NCBI RefSeq assembly: GCF_042186555.1
Contig: NC_133326.1
Coordinates: 591,325,790-591,389,789, forward strand
DNA from: Aquarana catesbeiana
Taxonomy: Eukaryota > Chordata > Amphibia > Anura > Ranidae
Reading direction: 5' to 3'
DNA length: 64,000 nt
Shown here piece by piece: positions 1 through 9,251 of the stretch; positions within the stretch are counted from its first letter, which is position 1, and each line of letters starts with the position of its first letter. The notes under the pieces were generated by a model. It had not been told where the DNA came from, did no database searches, and saw nothing but the letters and a program-made list of their open reading frames with translations. A program made the position numbers and the translations under genes.

Positions 1-192
1 GTGTATACATATCAATTGACAGTAGTGGCTAAATATGTTTGGCACCTGCTTGAAATAATTATGGTGTCTGATTAGACTCTTTTATTAAAGAGAAGTATTC
101 ACATTGAATTTGCTATTCATGAGAAGCAAACTGTGTGTCATTGATGAACCCAAAAAAATATACTCAAACTATTGTCCTTTTTTTATACACAG

Positions 193-816
193 GATGAGTC
201 CATCCAGGAGGAATGGGGGGAAAGTGGCAGGCAGGAGGAGACCAGGCCCATGGACAGCCTGGAGCAGGCCGGATTCACCATCATCCTGGAGGAGGCTGGG
301 CCCAGTGTCAGGCAGGAGGTGGCTGCTCCCAGTGAGGTGGCTGCTCCCAGTGAGGTGGCTGGGCCAAGTGAGGTGGCTGGGCCAAGTGAGGTGGCTGGGC
401 CCAGTAGGAGCCTGACCGAATCCCAAGTGCCTCCCCTCCACCTTCCCAAAAAAAGGGCCAGGAAGGGGATGGTCACACAGGACGCATCCCTGCGCCTCAT
501 GCAAGAGGCCACCCGTTTTTTAAGGAGCCCCCCCGAAGCAGAAGAATCCTATGGCTGCTACTTAGCCAGCAGGCTTCTTCAGATGAATAGGGAGCAGCGC
601 CTCATTTGTGAGCGCCTATTTGGGGAAACAATCCATAAGGGGCTGCAGGGCACGCTAACACAAAACACCCAACTACATGAGGCAGCCCCCCCTCCTCCTC
701 CTCCTCCTCCTCCTCCTGCCACAACTGAAACACCAGAGCCACAGCCTCAAAAGAAGGCTACAGGGAAGGCTGCAGGGCAGCGTGGAGGAAAGGCTGCAGG
801 GAAGAGAAGAAAATGA
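193..816 (+). CDS. Last exon of MADF-family transposon protein, copy A (partial gene)
   Basis: An acceptor (pyrimidine-rich TTTTTATACACAG) ends at 192, and the frame is then open to TGA at 814-816, about 207 codons. It encodes an acidic start (DESIQEEWGESGRQEE), a short repeat of five V-A-[AG]-P-S-E units, a KKRARKG basic patch, a helical segment with SYGCYLASRLLQMNREQR, a run of ten prolines, and a Gly/Lys/Ala-rich basic tail ending GKRRK. Copy B keeps the same plan and the same stop position, which supports real coding in the ancestor. The upstream MADF exon lies outside the window. The tail is the reverse complement of a MADF-exon-like sequence (see findings). The function is probably DNA binding or nuclear accessory work for transposition, by inference. 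Confidence 0.5.
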   Translation, partial: DESIQEEWGESGRQEETRPMDSLEQAGFTIILEEAGPSVRQEVAAPSEVAAPSEVAGPSEVAGPSEVAGPSRSLTESQVPPLHLPKKRARKGMVTQDASLRLMQEATRFLRSPPEAEESYGCYLASRLLQMNREQRLICERLFGETIHKGLQGTLTQNTQLHEAAPPPPPPPPPPATTETPEPQPQKKATGKAAGQRGGKAAGKRRK

Positions 817-965
817 TGACCTGGGTTCAGTCTGGTCTGACAGAAGACGCAGGCTGTTGTAGGACCACAGTCTGGGGACATCTAGATCATCTGCTGGTGC
901 TGTTGATCTCTGGGATTCTTGGACCAGATTGTGCTCCCTCTTATATGGACTCCGCAAGATCCCAA
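760..965 (-). repeat. Inverted duplicate of MADF exon 3' half, copy A
   Basis: Read on the minus strand this segment encodes a recognisable MADF C-terminal half: KIGILRSPYKREHN..., then DLDVPRLWSYNSLRLL, then SSLPCSL. It matches the sense MADF exon at 5313-5520, for example KIGILRNVYKKEHN and VYGPRLWYFNKLRFL. On the plus strand the same bases encode the lysine-rich tail of the last exon plus the 3' UTR. The element therefore carries the same roughly 200 bp in both orientations. Confidence 0.65.
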
Positions 966-1943
966 TTTTCTGGTACACCGACTTTTTCCAGCGTTGACTT
1001 CCTCTTTATTTTATTTTGACCATGAATAAATGGATCTTTTTTGAGTTTAGCAAAAGACTTTATGTTTTTTCTTTGAAATCATTGATTTTACACACAATGT
1101 TAAATTAACAAGGGACAACAATCTCATTGAGTTTGAAAAAAAACACACCAAAAATACATTACTAATGTTAATAATGTTCAAGTGGTAAGTCTTGAAAATC
1201 CAAAAATTTACGTAACCAAAAACGGTGCTTTGGGTTAACTTTATCTAAAAACTAAAAAATAATCACTATAAAAAAAAAAATAATAATGGGTTCTTTGTGT
1301 TAACTTTACAAACCTAAAAAAAAAAAAGGGGAAAAAGTATTATTAGTATGGAAACATTGTTTTTAAAATGCATACTATATCATTCATGAGATCAAAGAGA
1401 AAAAGAATCCAGAAATCAGTTTGGGAGAACTCTGATTATGAACAGCAAAACACCTTCGTTCTTTAGAGCCTTCGTAAAGAAGAAATAAAATGCGCTGCAT
1501 TCAACGATCACAGATTTTGCAGCGTGATGAATGTGCTACCTACAATACGAACACTAGTTTTACTAGACCGAGTGCTTCCGTTTAGTTTTTGCTTATGAGC
1601 ATGCGTCGTTTTTTTGTCCGTCGGACTAGCATACAGACGAGCGGACTTCGGGGTCCGTCGTAGTTACGACGTAAAGATTTGAAGCATGCTTCAAATCTAA
1701 AGTCCGTCGGATTTGAGGCTAAAAAAGTCCGTTGAAAGTCCGGAGAAGCCCACACACGATCGGATTACCAGCCAGCTTTAGTCCGTCAGCGTCCGTTGGA
1801 CTTTTGTAGACGAAAAGTCCGACCGTGTGTACGCGGCATAACAGAGGAAATAATTTTTATAGGAGAATCCTTACTAGAAGTTTTGAGGTTTTATTTTTAC
1901 ACCCCCCTACTGTCTACAATGTAGCCGACAAAGTAGAGTAAGA

Positions 1944-2345
1944 AACTAGAAAACTTTTGCCTGAATGTTTTCTTATATTTTATCGAGCCCCTAAGGGGGA
2001 TGTTGGACTCTCTCCCTATGGGATTTGGTTTGGGAGTGTGTTACTCACTTGCTTATATTTTGTCTCAGCAGCTGAAGTCCTCCATTCGGATCTCACAGAG
2101 AATGTTGCTGATCTTTTAAGGTTTTTTGACAAACTCATTTATGTGTTTTCTCCCCAATTCCAGATCCTAAAAGTTTGGAAGGATCTAAAACTAAAGCCAG
2201 GTGACTTGTGGATTGTTAAGAGACATTTATATATAAGGAAAAGTTTGGAGACTCAATACAGCATCTATTTCATGTACAGTTTTTGCAAAACTTGAAGGAA
2301 AAGTCACCTGGATCCACACCAGACACTGCAAAAATGACTAAATTA
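1944..2345 (+). pseudogene. Endogenous retrovirus pol remnant (integrase C-terminus)
   Basis: The frame open over most of 1957-2295 matches the C-terminal end of gamma/epsilon-type retroviral integrase. It has an LSPY.I.FG motif, a long leucine-rich helical linker, and an SH3-like domain with LKPGDLW and VKRHLY. After the frame closes near 2295, the bases up to 2345 still read as the usual TWIH-type end of the SH3-like fold in another register, so at least one indel is present. No RT, RNase H, DDE core or env is visible. It is non-functional. It sits directly after the end of Harbinger copy A and upstream of an LTR. Confidence 0.65.
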
Positions 2346-2800
2346 AAGAAATCTCTGTGTTTGATTTGTTTCCCTCTTGTGATCACAGTCTAGGGTACTT
2401 TTTGATTCAATTACTTTAATTGTAAGGGATATATATATTTGAGAAGTAGTTTAGCCATGTTGAAGTCATATTTTGTCTTTTGTACGTCTTCCATTTTATG
2501 TAGAATTGACTGTGTTTACATGTGCTGATAAGTCAGCATGCCCACAATTCAGCTAGAAGGCCATTCTGGCCACAGGAGTGTACAGCCAGTACTCTGTAAA
2601 TATGTCTTATCAATCATTTGTTTTTCACAATGAAAAGTCATTTGGTAATGAAAAAAGTTGCTCAGCTATTATTTTCTCCACAATGGAGTTTCTTTGTCTC
2701 TTTGGCCAGGACTACCTCCACCTAAGCGTGTGGAGGTTCCAGGTTAAAGGTGATAGCAGGTATGGTTAGTGATCAAAATATTGATCAAAAGAGGAGAGAC
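2346..2800. other. Decayed sequence between pol remnant and LTR
   Basis: In a retrovirus this position would hold env and the polypurine tract. No env motif can be read. The last bases before the LTR (AAAAGAGGAGAGAC, about 2787-2800) form a plausible polypurine tract. Otherwise I recognise nothing. Confidence 0.4.
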
Positions 2801-3098
2801 TGTAATGGAAATTTGTAAGTTCTGTATATAATTGTATTGTATTTTGTATGTATCGCACACTGCCCTCACTGTGCACACGGCACTAATAATATTTTCAGTA
2901 AATGTTTACATTCTTTTGAGTCCTGATTAGAATAAGCCTGCCTATGTAATGCCCCTTGTTACCATAAACGTACAATTGTAATATTAATGTGATACCTACG
3001 TAATCATGTGCATAAAAACCTTCAATTGCGTCATAATAAAGCAGAACAGTAATTTGGAAAGATGCTGAGCGTATCTTTTGTGTCTGTTCCCTACTGCA
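2801..3098 (+). mobile_element. Retroviral-type LTR (solo or 3' LTR)
   Basis: It begins TGTAATGG immediately after a purine-rich tract. It contains a TATA-like CATAAAAACC near 3009, an AATAAA at about 3034, and a T-rich downstream region ending CTACTGCA near 3098. The order (TATA box, polyadenylation signal about 25 bp later, U5-like tail) is that of an LTR. The 3' boundary is uncertain and could reach about 3121. No second LTR copy was found in the window, so the boundaries cannot be proved by comparison. Confidence 0.5.
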
Positions 3099-3225
3099 GT
3101 AGTTATTATTAATTTGGAACCACTAATCAATATGAGGATAGGAGTTGCCTATCATCAATTTAACCGAGTCAGTGTCAAAAATGTCTTGATATTGGCTTCA
3201 TCAGATGGACTGATGTCACCCCTGT

Positions 3226-3484
3226 AAAAGCCAAATTTTGAAGATGCACACAAATTAGGAGTGCAAATGGGTATTTCCCTCCTGATCCCATGCCTAATGT
3301 CAACATATGCTATTGCCCATCATAGGGGATCAATGGACGTGTTTTGGGGGTGCAAACCCTTCCTCTCACTTGCTAGAGTTACGAGGAAGGGGTTGAACCC
3401 ACAAAACACGTGCATTGAGATCCCCTGATGGCAGATAGCACATGTTGACACACTGTGTGCATCTTCAAAATTTGGCTCTTAAAA
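3226..3484. repeat. Imperfect inverted repeat (hairpin)
   Basis: The arms at about 3298-3366 and 3384-3452 are reverse complements at roughly 80% by eye, around a loop of about 17 bp. An outer pair (GCCAAATTTTGAAGATGCAC near 3230 and its complement near 3458-3478) extends the stem. Each arm contains CACGTG or its relic. It may be a small foldback/MITE. It does not look like a gene. Confidence 0.6.
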
Positions 3485-3544
3485 TGTACAAAAAAAATTG
3501 GTTTAGTCCAACAAATGTGAAAATGGATGGTATTTGAAAGGAAT

Positions 3545-4743
3545 TTATAATCTCCCCAACACATCTATCATGTTCTTCATTTGTTGTTCCATAACATTCA
3601 GTTTCTTCCTTATAATGTCTATTTCACCATTCCAGACAATGATGTCGTGGATGAGCCTTTGGGCGCTGTCACTTGTGAAAGGTTCAGCTTGCTCTTCAAC
3701 AACCAGCACATCACCTAAAAATTGGTTAAAAATCATGTATTATAAATATGCAGGCATACATAGATTACCTGAAGCTGAGGTGTCAGATACTCACCTGTTT
3801 GGGTGACAATCTCACCCACTTCCTCTACCTCTCCTTCCTCCAGATCCTTGGGGGGTCTTGGTCTGATTTCCCCTTCTTGATGATGTGGGGGGTCCCTGGT
3901 GTCCTCCGTGTCTTTTCTCCCCTATGAGAATGAAACAAAATGTATACTTAGCACACGGATATTTGAGTCCAGAAATAGGAATATGAAACAGTGCTAGGAA
4001 GTGGGGTACAATTATTTGTTTTGGAGTTCCAAGCTGAAGACATGATTCTTTACCTTACCAAAGCTGGAATACTTAGCTTTTTTGTGACAATTTTCACACA
4101 TGGAGACACCCCAAGTATCCACTGGAGTACCTGTGTGGGACACCTTAAAAAGTTTGTTCTTGTGTCCCACACTAGTGCTCCTGAGTCCAGATGTGTAAAC
4201 AGCTGCTGAGTGTCCTCTCCTTACATTACACTGAATCAAGCTTGCATTTCATTCTAGTTCCAAACACATCTAGACAGCAATGTACAAAACTTAATTTTAT
4301 ACAAATAGGCATGACCAAATGTATTTAACCTGTATCTGCCCAAAACATCATATTTAATGAGTGAACAATGTTTCCTACGACCGATTATTGTGAAATGAAA
4401 CGAACATGAAATTCGCCATTTTAAAATGTACAACAGTAAAGAAAAGCACATGGCGCAGCATGCAAGTAATAATAATGATAGGAACACACGACAAGTACTT
4501 ACTTTTTAGAAGCACTCTCTTTATTCTTCTATACTGATCTGGCTCCCTCAGTTTAAGGTCAGACCAGCGTTTCCTTATTTACTCCTTGGAGCGTCGTACC
4601 CCAAAATTCTGCCACAGACTCTTCACAACTTTCATCATGATCTTGGCCTTTCGCAAATTAGGGTTGGTGTACGGTCCATGCTTCTCATCATAGTCGTTCC
4701 TCCACAAGATGTACACCAACTCCACCACCTCTTCAAAGGCCAT
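3545..4743 (-). pseudogene. Myb/SANT-like DNA-binding protein gene, three exons, broken
   Basis: Exon 1 (4743-4503) starts ATGGCCTTTGAAGAG and encodes a Myb/SANT-like domain: FEEVVELVYILW, then KAKIMMKVVKSLWQNFGV, then KRWSDLKLREPDQY. It ends at a strong donor (GTAAGTAC). Exon 2 (3921-3795) is acidic and proline-rich (EEGEVEEVGE), with acceptor TCTCATAG and donor GTGAGT. Exon 3 (3714-3545) encodes a helical, probably coiled-coil end (IIRKKLNVMEQQMKNMIDVL). Exons 2 and 3 join in phase (G|GT). Lesions: a TAA at 4581-4579 interrupts the conserved K-E-x-[IL]-R-K-R-W motif, probably from a C-to-T change in a CAA codon, and the exon 1 to exon 2 phase is off by one. Proteins of this type accompany Harbinger transposases and recognise element ends. 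Confidence 0.7.
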
Positions 4744-4993
4744 ATTGGAGGCCTTAAATCTTCTCCTCCTGGATCATGTTGTTTTGGGCTCTGGGCTTTC
4801 CTCACCTCGTTACTGGAATAATTTCCACACACCTGCTCTTTATCCACCATGTTGCTCCTACTGCACGCTGAAGAGAGAAGGGGCGGGGAAACTTTGAGAA
4901 AGAACATCAGGGGCGAGTCGAGTTTCACGCATGCGCAGTCTATATCAAGCTAACACGCATGTGTCATTTGTATGATCTGTGTGTGGAGGAAGG
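4744..4993. promoter_or_regulatory. Probable bidirectional promoter between Myb/SANT and MADF genes
   Basis: The two accessory genes are divergent and their first ATGs lie about 250 bp apart. The gap contains ACGCATGCGCAG near 4927-4938, an NRF1-like core that is common in TATA-less vertebrate promoters, and TATATC a few bases on. An upstream minus-strand ATG (near 4851) opens a frame that overlaps the Myb exon out of frame. The assignment is inferred from layout only. Confidence 0.35.
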
Positions 4994-6419
4994 ATGAACG
5001 GAAAGGACGACAGTCCTAAACGAAGGTAAAATTTGATTTTGGCCCATCGCAGTGGCCTATACTGCTTCAAGATTGAGGCCTATATTGGGATATGATAATG
5101 AGAGTTTAGGCTGACATTAGTGTTTTTGTCTTGTGTATTGTCTTACAGCAAAGATGAATCACTTTAAGGACCTAGAATTAATGTCCAGTTTCATAGACAG
5201 ATACAGGGAGATGAGGAATTTGTGCGAGGTGAAACACAGCTTATATTATAATAAACAAGCTAGGAGGTCACCGCTGGAGATATTTCTGGAATTTGTGATC
5301 TTTTTGGACAATAAAATTGGGATCTTGAGGAACGTGTATAAGAAGGAGCATAATAAGATCCAGAAATCACTCAGATCAGGAGCAGCAGCAGCGCAAGTGT
5401 ATGGACCCAGGCTGTGGTACTTCAACAAACTGCGATTTCTGGCTGTCCAGACTGAAGCCAGGGAATCACTTTCTACCCTTCCCTGCAGCCTTCCCTCCAC
5501 CCTTCCCTCATCCCCAGCAGAGGCTGACAAGGAACAACCTGGGCCTTCCATCCTGGAAGAAGTGGAGCCAGGTATATTATTTGTAGACATATTTATTGTC
5601 CTAATATTAATGATGTTAACTATATGTTATAATTGATAACTAATTAATGATTTTAAACAAAGTGATTTACATATGAATAGACAGTAGTGGCCAAAATATT
5701 TGGGACAAGAAAGAAAAATGCTGGGGTCAGAATGATAGTCTTTTCTATTTATTAACATTCAATTTGCAAGTCAGGAGCAAAAATTGTATGTGATTGATGA
5801 AGCAAAATCTAAAACTATGTCTCTTTTTTATACACAGGATGAGCTCAGCCAGGAGGAGGGTCTGGAAAGTGGCAGGCAGGAGGAGGCCGTGCCCAGTGAC
5901 AGCCAGGAGGTGGCCGTGCCCAGTGACAGCCAGGAGGTGGGCGGACCCAGTTACAGCCAGGAGGTGGGCAGGCCCAGTGTCAGCCATGAGGTGGCTGGCC
6001 CCAGTAGGAGCCTCACCCAATCCCAGGTGCCTCCCCTCTGCCTTCAAACAAAAAGGCCCAGGAAGGGGACGATGATGGAGGAGGCAGCACTGGGCCTCAT
6101 TAGGGAAGCGAGTGATGTGCTCAGAGGCCCACCCGACACAGAAGAGGCCTATGTTTGCTATATAGCCACAAGATTGTTGAAATTGGAGGAGGGCCAACGC
6201 TTACTCTGTGAGCAAATTATATTTGAGGGCCTTCAGAAGGGGTTGAGGGGCCAGCTGACAGAGAACAGCCACATATATGATCTCACCCATCCTCCTGCTC
6301 CTCCTCCTGCCACAAGTCCACCACCAGAGCCACAGATTCCAAGGAAGGTTGCAGGGAAGGCTGCAGGGAAGGCTGCAGGGAAGTGTGGAGGGAAGGTTGC
6401 AGCGAAGAGAAGAAAGTGA
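4994..6419 (+). pseudogene. MADF-domain transposon protein gene, copy B, three exons
   Basis: Exon 1 (4994-5025) starts ATGAACGGAAAGG with donor G|GTAAAA. Exon 2 (5149-5571) encodes a MADF domain: FIDRYREMRNLCEVKHSLYY, a hydrophobic helix, GILRNVYKKEHNKIQKSLRSG, VYGPRLWYFNKLRFL, then a Leu/Pro/Ser tail LPCSLPSTLPSS. The donor is G|GTATAT at 5572. Exon 3 (5838-6419) parallels copy A: acidic start, five roughly 10-residue VPSDSQE-type repeats, a TKRPRKG patch, a helix, a proline-rich stretch and a GKAAGKAAGK...KRRK tail. Breaks: read from exon 1, a run of three T at 5163-5165 gives an early TAA (one T fewer keeps the frame), and exon 2 and exon 3 do not join in phase. MADF proteins bind DNA; here the role is presumed accessory to Harbinger transposition. 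Confidence 0.7.
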
Positions 6420-6565
6420 TGGCCTGGGTTCAGCCTGGTCTGACAGAAGACACAAGCTGATGTAGTACCACAGCCTGGGGACATAGATATCATCTGCTGC
6501 TGGTCCTGATCTCGGGGAGTCCTGGACCAGATTGGGCTCAAAATTATATGCACTCCTCAAGATAA
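6355..6565 (-). repeat. Inverted duplicate of MADF exon 3' half, copy B
   Basis: The minus strand encodes PAADDIYVPRLWYYISLCLL and NLPSTLPCSLPCSLP, a better match to a typical MADF core than the sense exon at 5313-5520. The nucleotide match to the reverse complement of 5313-5520 is clear by eye over about 200 bp (for example CCCAGGCTGTGGTACT and CAGCCTTCCCT). The sense reading is the basic tail of exon 3 and the 3' UTR. Confidence 0.7.
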
Positions 6566-7444
6566 AATTTTTTCGTTTACACAGACTTGATGTGTGCCCT
6601 GGGGCCAAAAGGCTTCGCAAATTCCAAAAGTTTCTCCAGCCTTGCCTTCCTATTTATTTTGTTAAACAGAATGAATGGATATTTTATTTTGAGACAATAC
6701 TTGCCTATATGTGTTTTTATTAAAATGGGACAGATTGTTTGTGAGTAGGCAGGTACATTTCAAAAAGACAATGTCAAATTAACAAGGGACACCAACCAAC
6801 CTCCTTTGGCGTTACAAAATAAAAGATAATAATGTTATTGTGGTAACTTGACACACCAAAAAAAAAAATGATGGAGATCACTAGAAAATAATTTTGCAAT
6901 AATCCAAAAAAAAGAGATCTTGATGAAATAAAAAATTCTAAAAAAAACATGACTATAAAAAATATTTCAAAACATTATCCTGGAGATCTGGCTTTAAAAT
7001 AATAAAAGATTATTCATGAGATCACGATAAATAATAAAGAAATACGTTTTTGAGAACTTTGTATGAATATCAGCAGCAAAACAAGTTCATTCTTCTAGCA
7101 TTATAAAGCACAAAAAAATGCGCTGCATTAAAAGAACACAGAATTTTCAGCGTGAGGAATGTGCTAGCTCCATTATGAATGCTAGTTTTACCAGACCAAG
7201 CGCTTCCGTCTCATACTTGCTTCTGAGCATGCGTCGTTTTTGGTACGTCAGAACGGCATACAGACGAGCGGTTTTACTCATAGTAATTCGTTCTGTCAGA
7301 AAAATTTAGAACATGTTCACTCTCTAAGTCCGTCAGAATTTTCTACGGAAAAAGTCCGATGGGGCATACACGCGGTCGGAAATTACGATGAAAAGCTTCC
7401 ATCAGACTTTTTCTGATGGACATTCCGCTCCTGTGTATGCGGCA
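6566..7444. other. Harbinger copy B 3' non-coding region
   Basis: The first part is AT-rich and homologous to copy A 1020-1500 (shared words ATTAACAAGGGACA and ATGCGCTGCATT). From about 7190 it becomes a terminal region with GAGCATGCGTCGTTTT, CATACAGACGAGCGG and repeated AGTCCG words. It contains short inverted repeats such as AGTCTGATGG/CCATCAGACT near the end. There is no gene. Confidence 0.55.
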
Positions 7445-7447
7445 TTA

Positions 7448-7932
7448 GAGTTTGCAAAAGACTTGAGATTGTGGCAGAAGTTCACCTTCCAACAGGACAA
7501 CAAACTTAAACATACAGCCAGAGCTACAATGGAATGGTTTAGATCAAAGCATATTCATGTGTTAGAATGGCCCAGTCAAAGTCCAGACCTAAATTCAATT
7601 GAGAATCTGTGGCAAGACTTGAAAATTGCTGTTCACAGATGCACTCCAACCAGTTTGACAGCGCTAGAGCTATTTTGCAAATTGCAGCGAAAGGTCGTTC
7701 TAAAATGTATTGACTCAGAGGGCTGAATACAAATGCACGCCACACATTTCACATATTTATTTGTGAAAAAATTTGAAAACCATTTATCATTGTCCTTCCA
7801 TTTCATAATAATGTTTCACTTTGTGTTGGTCTATCACATAAAATCCAATTAAAAGTCTATTAAGTTTTTGGTTGTAACATGACAAAATGTGGAAAATTTC
7901 AAGGGGTATGAATACTTTTTCAAGGCACTGTA
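7448..7932 (+). pseudogene. Tc1/mariner transposase 3' half and terminus
   Basis: The frame open to 7724 encodes the DD34E transposase C-terminal half: FQQDNKLKHTARAT, then LEWPSQSPDLNSIENLWQDL (second Asp and the Glu of the catalytic triad), then the following helix. The sequence jumps from LELFCK to an AAKGG-like end, so about 25-30 residues normally present in this family are missing, and the stop is TGA. The 3' end TTTTTCAAGGCACTGTA (to 7932) is the terminal repeat of Tc1-like elements beginning TACAGTGCC. The 5' half is absent and the Harbinger copy B end directly abuts it. Confidence 0.8.
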
Positions 7933-8560
7933 TCTTCTTTGACACCCATAGGAGATCATCTATACTTGGCAAAATGGGGAAGAAAAGCCCTTCAATGTGC
8001 TTTTTCTTTGGCTTAGTGGGCTAAAATTTGGGCAGTAGCAGTGAAATCCTCCTTTTGTGTGGTCTAAGAAAACATATAATGTATAAGCTTTTGATATTTT
8101 TGTATAGGGCTCCTGAAGTCTTATATGCCTATGAGTTGACAATAACTAAAGAATGCTGGAGATGCAGTCAGGATATAGGTACATTATATCATATCTTTTG
8201 GAAATGTTCTCTTATCTAACCTATTTGGGCCTAAGTAGCACAGACAATATGGCACGTGTTAGATGTACTGTATCCATTCCGTTAGATCCTATATATTGCC
8301 TTCTTGGACTACCAATTCCAGGAATGTGTAAACACACCAAGAGATTGATAACATATGCCCTCATTTCAGCCAGATGATTTATCTCCCAACATTGGAGATT
8401 GTCTGTACTTCCAACTCAAACCCAACTCTAACATAACATAGCAAATATTAGACAATTAGAATATCTCACTGCTAAAGTGAATGATCGATTGAGCCACTTT
8501 AGCAAAATATGGCAATATTGGAACTCATCCTATGGCTTTCCTGAATTAAATTCCATCCCT
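7933..8560 (+). pseudogene. LINE-1/Tx1-like ORF2 C-terminal remnant
   Basis: In the frame of 8028-8219 a C-terminal zinc-knuckle-like motif is visible: ECWRCSQDIGTLYHIFWKC (CxxC...HxxxxC with GT..HIFW), a hallmark of the LINE-1 ORF2 end. Further decayed coding continues to about 8560 in shifting frames with stops. No RT or endonuclease domain is visible, and no poly(A) tail can be placed. Confidence 0.65.
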
Positions 8561-8800
8561 TCTCTTTCCCTGAATATATCACAATTGGAAGATAACCTTC
8601 TCTTTAACTGGTGTGTACCTTATCCCATCCTGGTTTTTCATTTATCATTTTATTAATTTAATAGTTTTACTTTCAAAACCAGTGAAAATTAAATATATAT
8701 ACCAAAGTGCATATATAGCAAAATTCACAGTAGCTCAACAATAACACCTAATTAATTAAATGTTCAATACAGAGAAAAATGAGTACTGCCCATGATACTT
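8561..8800. other. AT-rich spacer, nothing recognised
   Basis: The segment is AT-rich with short poly(T)/poly(A) runs (for example AATTAAATATATATACC near 8690). I see no coding or repeat structure apart from weak simple sequence. Confidence 0.4.
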
Positions 8801-9230
8801 TTTTTATTTGCACTAACATACAATTTTTCAGAACAAGCTTGCCTTCTGGGAACTGTGTGTGTTCCCAGAAAACCACGGGGCCAATCAGAGAGCGCCGCGC
8901 CACCCACGCGTGCGCAGTAGGAAACTGGCAGTGAAGCCGCAAGGCTCCACTGCCTGTTTCCCTTAGTTAGGATGGTGGTGCCGTGACCCGAGAGCCGAGG
9001 GACGGGTCGGCCTCGGGCGGCCGACGTCGCAAGCACCCAGGACAGGTAAATGTGCTTATTTAAATTCAGCAGCTACAGTGTTTATAGCTGCTAACTTTTA
9101 AAAAAAAAATTTCGTGGCCGGAACCCCGCTTTAACTTTTGTGAATCAGTACTGCTTGGACCTTGAAGAAGGGGACATACCCCAAAAGCTTGTCCTAGCAG
9201 TCCTTTTTTAAACAACAAAAAAATGTGATC
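8801..9230. repeat. Probable dispersed frog repeat with GC-rich core
   Basis: The core at about 8870-9040 is GC-rich with several CpGs. It is followed by GCAGCTACAGTGTTTATAGCTGC, a short hairpin, and then an A-run. I recall similar modules as interspersed repeats in ranid DNA, but no second copy in this window proves it. Around 9163-9200 a small stem (GGGGACATACCCC) occurs. Confidence 0.35.
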
Positions 9231-9251
9231 ACATTTCCAGTGATGTCCTAA

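Larger units (their letters stand above)
1..1838 (+). mobile_element. PIF/Harbinger-type element, copy A (3' part)
   Basis: The window opens inside an intron of this element: its first 60 bases resemble the intron of copy B near 5660-5710. It then contains the last exon of the MADF-family gene, an AATAAA signal at 1025-1030, an AT-rich 3' region parallel to copy B 6660-7110, and a G+C-richer terminal part with repeated short words such as AGTCCGTCGG. The end reads ...TACGCGGCA, followed by TAA at 1839-1841. Copy B ends with the same GCGGCA followed by TTA, which fits the 3-bp TWA target duplications of PIF/Harbinger elements. The 5' end lies outside the window. The class call is inference from the terminal sequence, the TSD type and the accessory genes; no HARBI1-like transposase is visible. 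Confidence 0.6.
3545..7444. mobile_element. PIF/Harbinger-type element, copy B
   Basis: The element carries two divergent accessory genes: a Myb/SANT-like gene on the minus strand (4743-3545) and a MADF gene on the plus strand (4994-6419). Its 3' non-coding part is homologous to copy A, and it ends GTATGCGGCA at 7444, followed by TTA (7445-7447). The 5' terminal inverted repeat, expected as a TGCCGC... sequence, was not found between 3121 and 3545, so the left end is missing or unrecognised. No transposase gene is present, so it would have depended on a transposase in trans. The right end abuts a Tc1 transposase fragment. Confidence 0.55.

Noticed and set aside
169..504. Minus-strand frames over the acidic exon of copy A, with THLTWPSHLT-like repeats
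   Set aside because: Shadow of the V-A-G-P-S-E coding repeat on the plus strand.
8764..9036. Minus-strand 90-codon frame in the GC-rich block at 8.8-9.0 kb
   Set aside because: It lies in a probable dispersed repeat and has no recognisable motif.
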